Assembly: GCA_902490245.1 (NCBI GenBank) | Contig: CABUDB010000062.1 | Location: 1-8,322 of the forward strand | DNA length: 8,322 nucleotides | Direction: 5' to 3' | Source: an uncultured Collinsella sp. | GTDB taxonomy: Bacteria; Actinomycetota; Coriobacteriia; Coriobacteriales; Coriobacteriaceae | Shown here: positions 4,968-8,322 of the stretch, in pieces | Layout of the letters: every line of letters starts with the position of its first letter | Numbering within the stretch: position 1 is the stretch's first letter | Translations under genes and position numbers: made by a program | The notes under the pieces: generated by a model | What the model was told of the DNA's origin: nothing | Database searches by the model: none | What the model saw: only the letters and a program-made list of their open reading frames with translations

Positions 4968-6008
4968 GATCCGAGCGTCTACATCCCCGCCTACTTGGAG
5001 CGCACCTATCTGGCGTCGCACCCCGAGCTCACCGATGCAGCACGCGAGCTTGTCCATAACGACATTAGTGCGAATCCCCAAAAGTATGCGCAGTCCGAGC
5101 ATGCCCAGGCGCTGCTGTCCTATGCCGGTGTTCATCGCCACCTGCTCGACGAGCTCCATCGCATCGAGGACATGGGCAGCGACGAGGAGTTTGAGCAGAC
5201 GCGCAACCGCCTGTTCGACGATATGCGTGATGAGCTGCTCAAGATCGTCCGCATCGATGCGCTGGCCGTCGATGCCCAGCTGCTCGCCATCATTTTGGCA
5301 GACACGCCCGTCGACGCCTGCCTGGGCGACCTGATGAAGCTCGAGACGAGCACGGCCGACTACCTGCAACAGAGCGTGCCCGGGTTTGATATGGAGGCCC
5401 CGCACTACTGGGCCAATAATGTTTTGGCCGACGGTGTCACCGCAGCGGACCTTACCGTGAGCGAGCCGGCCCTTATCGGGTGGCTCCACACGCTCGAGGC
5501 CATCTCGCAGCTGTGCATGGCGAGCGCCCGCTACCGTGCTGCCGCCAACTACGCCCGCCGCGTCCTTAAGGCGGAAGGCTACCCCACCCGAGCCGCCGGC
5601 ACCGTGTTGCTCGCCTTCGCTCGTCTGGAAGACCAGGACGGCTTTTTTGCCCTGGCCCACCAGCTCGAGGAGCAGATGGGGGCAGACGCACTCGAAAACT
5701 CTCCTTGGTACCTGCTCGCCCGCACGATTCTGCTGTTCAAAACAAACAAGATGCGCCCGGCGACGCGCGCGCTGCGTGAGTTCGCTAACCGTTGCGAGGG
5801 CGGCGCGTTCTTCTTGCTGAACCCCATGTACCAGACGCCGTATCTTCCCTGCCGGCCCGAGCCGCGCGACCCCTGGGACCTCTCGCACCAGGCGGTTTGG
5901 GAAGCCGACGGCATTATCTCGGACACCCCCGACTTTGCCCCCTGGGCCAACGCCTGCGAAGATGTATCGCAGCTCGCCCAGGAATTTGCGCGCCGCTACG
6001 GCTTTTAG
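4965..6008 (+). CDS. TPR-like helical protein of unknown function, paralogue 2
   Basis: 347 aa, soluble, with no signal peptide or membrane segment. It is a diverged tandem paralogue of the preceding product. Corresponding blocks include IDALAVDAQLLAIILADTPV (97-116), CLGDLMKLETSTADYL (119-134), and GWLHTLEAISQLCMASARYR (172-191) followed by AANYARRVLKAEG. Further blocks are AAGTVLLAFARLED (210-223), SPWYLLARTILLFKT (246-260), and RPATRALREFANRCEGGAFF (264-283). The repeated helix-turn-helix spacing with small residues suggests a TPR or TPR-like solenoid. No enzyme motif is visible. The one-base overlap with the upstream gene and the 45-nt gap to murT-gatD indicate one transcript. The duplicates are too different to be recent, which suggests distinct, perhaps heterodimeric, roles. 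This is inference; the function is unknown. Confidence 0.85.
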   Translation: MDPSVYIPAYLERTYLASHPELTDAARELVHNDISANPQKYAQSEHAQALLSYAGVHRHLLDELHRIEDMGSDEEFEQTRNRLFDDMRDELLKIVRIDALAVDAQLLAIILADTPVDACLGDLMKLETSTADYLQQSVPGFDMEAPHYWANNVLADGVTAADLTVSEPALIGWLHTLEAISQLCMASARYRAAANYARRVLKAEGYPTRAAGTVLLAFARLEDQDGFFALAHQLEEQMGADALENSPWYLLARTILLFKTNKMRPATRALREFANRCEGGAFFLLNPMYQTPYLPCRPEPRDPWDLSHQAVWEADGIISDTPDFAPWANACEDVSQLAQEFARRYGF

Positions 6009-6053
6009 CGACGCGATCGCCCCGACCATGTCATTCACGTTAGGAACGACTTC

Positions 6054-8231
6054 ATGAACTTCCGCTCATCTCTCGCCTGCACCTCGAGCGATATCGCCCG
6101 CTGGGGACTGCGCTCTGTCCTCAAACGCCAGGGCGGCGTACTCCCCGGCCGCATCGCCATGAAGATCGACCCCGAGTTGCTGAGCGACCTCGCCGGCCTC
6201 GTCGACCGCAGCGTAGTGATTACCGGTACTAATGGCAAGACCACCACCTCCAACCTCATCGCTGACGCCGTTGCTGCCAGCGGCGCTACCGTGGTGTGCA
6301 ACCGTGCCGGCAACAATATGGAGCCTGGTGTGGTGGGTGCTCTGCTCGAGGCCCGCGGCGGCCTTAAGCACACCAGCAGCGGCAAGCGCGTGGGCGTTTT
6401 TGAGTGCGACGAGCTCTACACCGTACGCGTTCTGCCCAAGCTCAAACCGACGTACTTTGTGCTGCTCAACCTGTTCCGCGACCAGCTGGATCGCTATGGC
6501 GAGATCGATCACACCCAAGAGGTCATCGCCCACGCGTTGGAGCTTTCGCCGACAACGACGCTCATCTACAACGCCGACGACCCGCTGTGCGCCTCGATTG
6601 CCGTGCGCGTTCCCAACGCGAGTATTGCCTTTGGCATCGATGGCGCCACCAACACCGAGTCCGACCGCATTAGCGACTCGCGCTTTTGCTCGCAGTGCAA
6701 CGCCCCGTTGGAGTACGACTACGTACAGTACGGCCAGCTCGGCGCCTACCATTGCCCCTCGTGCGGCTGGGCCCGCCCTGCGCTTGTCCGTCGCGTGACG
6801 GGCGTGGAGCTCAGCTGCGACGGCTACAGCTTTGACCTGGTCTTTGGACCCGAGGCCAACGCGCCCGCCGTGCACATCGCCACGCGCTACAACGGCCTGT
6901 ACATGGTCTATAACGTCGCCGCCGCCTTCTTTGCGGCGCACGAGCTGGGCGTGGACGCGGCGCATCTGCAGCCCACGCTCGATGCCTACGTGCCAGCAGG
7001 TGGTCGCATGGGCCGTTGGGATATTGCCGGCCGCACCGTCGAGGCCAACCTGGCCAAGAATCCCGTGGGCTTCGATCGCCAGATCCAGTCCATTAAAACG
7101 GCAGGTGGCAGGCTCTGCGCCTTCTTCCTAAACGATAACGATGCCGACGGCCACGATGTCTCGTGGATCTACGATGTCGACTTCGAGCGCATCGCCGACA
7201 CGCCGGGTCTTGTCGCCTTTGCCGGAGGCACGCGTGCGCACGACATGCAGGTACGCCTCAAGTACGCCGGCATCGATGCCGCGATTATCTCGGACGTCGC
7301 GCAGGCGATCGGCGCCGTGGCAGACGAGGCCGCCGATGACACCTTCTACGCCGTCGCCAACTACACGGCCTTCCCGCCGCTGGTCAAGGAGCTCGACGGA
7401 CTCAAAGGCACCGATGCGGCCACGGTTGCCGCCCACGCTGCACCGTGCGCCGATGGTAGCGCTGTCCCCACCGATATTGCGCCAGTCGAGCTTTCGCGCC
7501 CGGTGCGCATCGTCTATCTGTACCCCGATGCCCTCAACCTCTACGGCGACGGCGGCAACGTTATTGCGCTTGAGCGCCGCTGCGCCTGGCGTGGCATTCC
7601 CGTGCGTGTAGACGAGGTCCGTATGGGCGAAACGCTTGATTTGACCGATGCCGATATCGTCATGATGGGCGGCGGTGCCGACCGCGATCAGCTGGCCGTG
7701 GCGCACGAACTGCTCGCTCAAAAAGACAAGGTCGCGGCCTATGTTGAAGACGGCGGTTCGCTGCTTGCCATCTGCGGCAGCTACCAGCTGCTCGGCCGTT
7801 CGTACTATATGGGCGAGGATCGCATCGAGGGTCTGGGCGTCATTGCCGCCGAAACCGTACGCGGCTCCGACCGCCTGATCGGCAACGTCGCCGTTAAGAC
7901 CGACCTGGCACCCGAGCCCTTTGTGGGATTCGAGAACCACGGCGGCCGCACTCTGCTCGACGCAGATGCCACGCCGCTCGGAACGTCCGTCGTCACGGGA
8001 ACCGGAAACAACGGCGACGATGGCTTTGAGGGACTGATCTACAAGGGCGTCATCGGCACGTATCTACACGGACCGGCACTGCCCAAGAACCCCGAGCTCG
8101 CCGACTGGCTCATTACCCACGCCCTCGAGCGCCGCGGCGATGCGCAGGCCACAGCCCTGCTGCCGCTCAAGCCCCTCGACGACACCTACGAGCACACCGC
8201 CCACGACGCCGCCATGAAGCTCCTCCCCTAA
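6054..8231 (+). CDS. Lipid II isoglutaminyl synthase, MurT-GatD fusion in one polypeptide
   Basis: 725 aa. The MurT/GatD enzyme amidates the alpha-carboxylate of D-glutamate in lipid II to D-isoglutamine, using glutamine as nitrogen donor and ATP, at the cytoplasmic face of the membrane. MurT part, about 1-450: P-loop GTNGKTTTSNLI (58-69), CDELYTVRVLPKL (118-130), FRDQLDRYGEID (141-152), and NADDPL (173-178). A four-cysteine zinc ribbon follows (C212, C215, C234, C237), then AGGRMGRW (315-322) and NLAKNPVGF (332-340). The DUF1727-type motif LNDNDADGHDVSWIYD (359-374) contains the aspartates thought to assist GatD catalysis. GatD part, about 484-725: YLYPDALNLYGDGGN (488-502), nucleophile C574 (LLAICGSYQLLG), and H672 (GTYLHGPALPKNPELADWLI). 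A linker of about 30 residues rich in Ala, Asp and Pro (451-481) joins them. Staphylococcus aureus has two proteins (about 437 and 243 aa, from memory) in the same order. The ATG at 6054 matches the MurT N-terminus; the Shine-Dalgarno (AGGAA, 6042-6046) is modest. Confidence 0.95.
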   Translation: MNFRSSLACTSSDIARWGLRSVLKRQGGVLPGRIAMKIDPELLSDLAGLVDRSVVITGTNGKTTTSNLIADAVAASGATVVCNRAGNNMEPGVVGALLEARGGLKHTSSGKRVGVFECDELYTVRVLPKLKPTYFVLLNLFRDQLDRYGEIDHTQEVIAHALELSPTTTLIYNADDPLCASIAVRVPNASIAFGIDGATNTESDRISDSRFCSQCNAPLEYDYVQYGQLGAYHCPSCGWARPALVRRVTGVELSCDGYSFDLVFGPEANAPAVHIATRYNGLYMVYNVAAAFFAAHELGVDAAHLQPTLDAYVPAGGRMGRWDIAGRTVEANLAKNPVGFDRQIQSIKTAGGRLCAFFLNDNDADGHDVSWIYDVDFERIADTPGLVAFAGGTRAHDMQVRLKYAGIDAAIISDVAQAIGAVADEAADDTFYAVANYTAFPPLVKELDGLKGTDAATVAAHAAPCADGSAVPTDIAPVELSRPVRIVYLYPDALNLYGDGGNVIALERRCAWRGIPVRVDEVRMGETLDLTDADIVMMGGGADRDQLAVAHELLAQKDKVAAYVEDGGSLLAICGSYQLLGRSYYMGEDRIEGLGVIAAETVRGSDRLIGNVAVKTDLAPEPFVGFENHGGRTLLDADATPLGTSVVTGTGNNGDDGFEGLIYKGVIGTYLHGPALPKNPELADWLITHALERRGDAQATALLPLKPLDDTYEHTAHDAAMKLLP

Positions 8232-8241
8232 CGCCCCACTA

Positions 8242-8268
8242 CCACAAAGGGGACAGGCACCTTTGTGG
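8242..8268. repeat. REP-like palindrome, possibly also terminating the operon
   Basis: CCACAAAGG (8242-8250) and CCTTTGTGG (8260-8268) form a perfect 9-bp stem around GGACAGGCA, 10 nt after the murT-gatD stop. The core GGGGACAGGCACC resembles the GGGGACAG-type intergenic palindromes that I recall in many genomes, often tied to REP-associated tyrosine transposases. It is followed only by GGTTGATTTTC, a weak U tract, so terminator activity is uncertain. Confidence 0.6.
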
Positions 8269-8322
8269 GGTTGATTTTCAATCTCAACGCAACAGCCTGA
8301 ACGGGCCCCGCGTTTCCGCAGC
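8269..8322. other. Right-edge intergenic remainder
   Basis: 54 bases with no supported feature. A short minus-strand frame enters from the right edge and ends in TGA after 12 codons. It could be the end of a convergent gene but is too short to judge. Confidence 0.3.

Noticed and set aside
4962..6038. Long minus-strand open frame opposite the second TPR-like gene
   Set aside because: It is a shadow frame. The plus-strand gene is supported by paralogy and the TAATG coupling.
7400..7510. Separate gatD gene start inside the murT-gatD frame
   Set aside because: The frame runs without a stop through the linker, and I saw no convincing Shine-Dalgarno plus start codon before the GatD part. A fusion is the direct reading.
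8287..8322. Possible C-terminal end of a minus-strand gene at the right edge
   Set aside because: Only 12 codons before TGA, too short to support a call.

Overview
The window looks like two pieces of DNA of different origin joined near position 1150-1168. Positions 1 to about 1150 read like a Bacillota (Clostridia, Oscillospiraceae-like) chromosome. They hold the 5' part of a PUA-domain rRNA methyltransferase gene on the minus strand and, divergent from it, a complete cell-wall amidase gene with an SH3-type domain. The remaining ~7.2 kb is GC-rich and reads like a Coriobacteriia (Collinsella-like) chromosome. Both taxonomic calls rest on remembered protein style and codon use, not on a search.

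Right part, minus strand (about 1150-3390): two neighbouring genes of the iron-containing/GldA dehydrogenase superfamily. An iron-containing alcohol dehydrogenase (2165-3388) is transcribed toward a glycerol dehydrogenase gene (gldA, 1133-2086), with a strong intrinsic terminator between them. The gldA reading frame loses family similarity exactly where the amidase gene ends, so about 50-60 C-terminal residues are missing. This is the main evidence for a chimeric joint, either an assembly artefact or a recombination event.

Middle (3389-3888): a 500-base divergent intergenic region with no convincing gene. It holds a perfect 9-bp inverted repeat next to a TATATA box just upstream of the alcohol dehydrogenase, two copies of AAACGTTTT, and a cluster of small hairpin-forming repeats upstream of the plus-strand operon.

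Right part, plus strand (3889-8231): three genes in a probable operon. The first two encode related helical TPR-like proteins of unknown function (358 and 347 aa), joined by a TAATG stop/start overlap. They precede a 725-aa protein that fuses MurT (Mur-ligase-like) and GatD (glutamine amidotransferase), the two halves of lipid II isoglutaminyl synthase, which are normally separate proteins. The operon context suggests, but does not prove, that the TPR-like pair is linked to cell-envelope work. The operon ends at a perfect 9-bp palindrome with a GGGGACAGGCACC core that resembles REP-type intergenic repeats.

No tRNA, rRNA, CRISPR array, insertion sequence or prophage module was seen.
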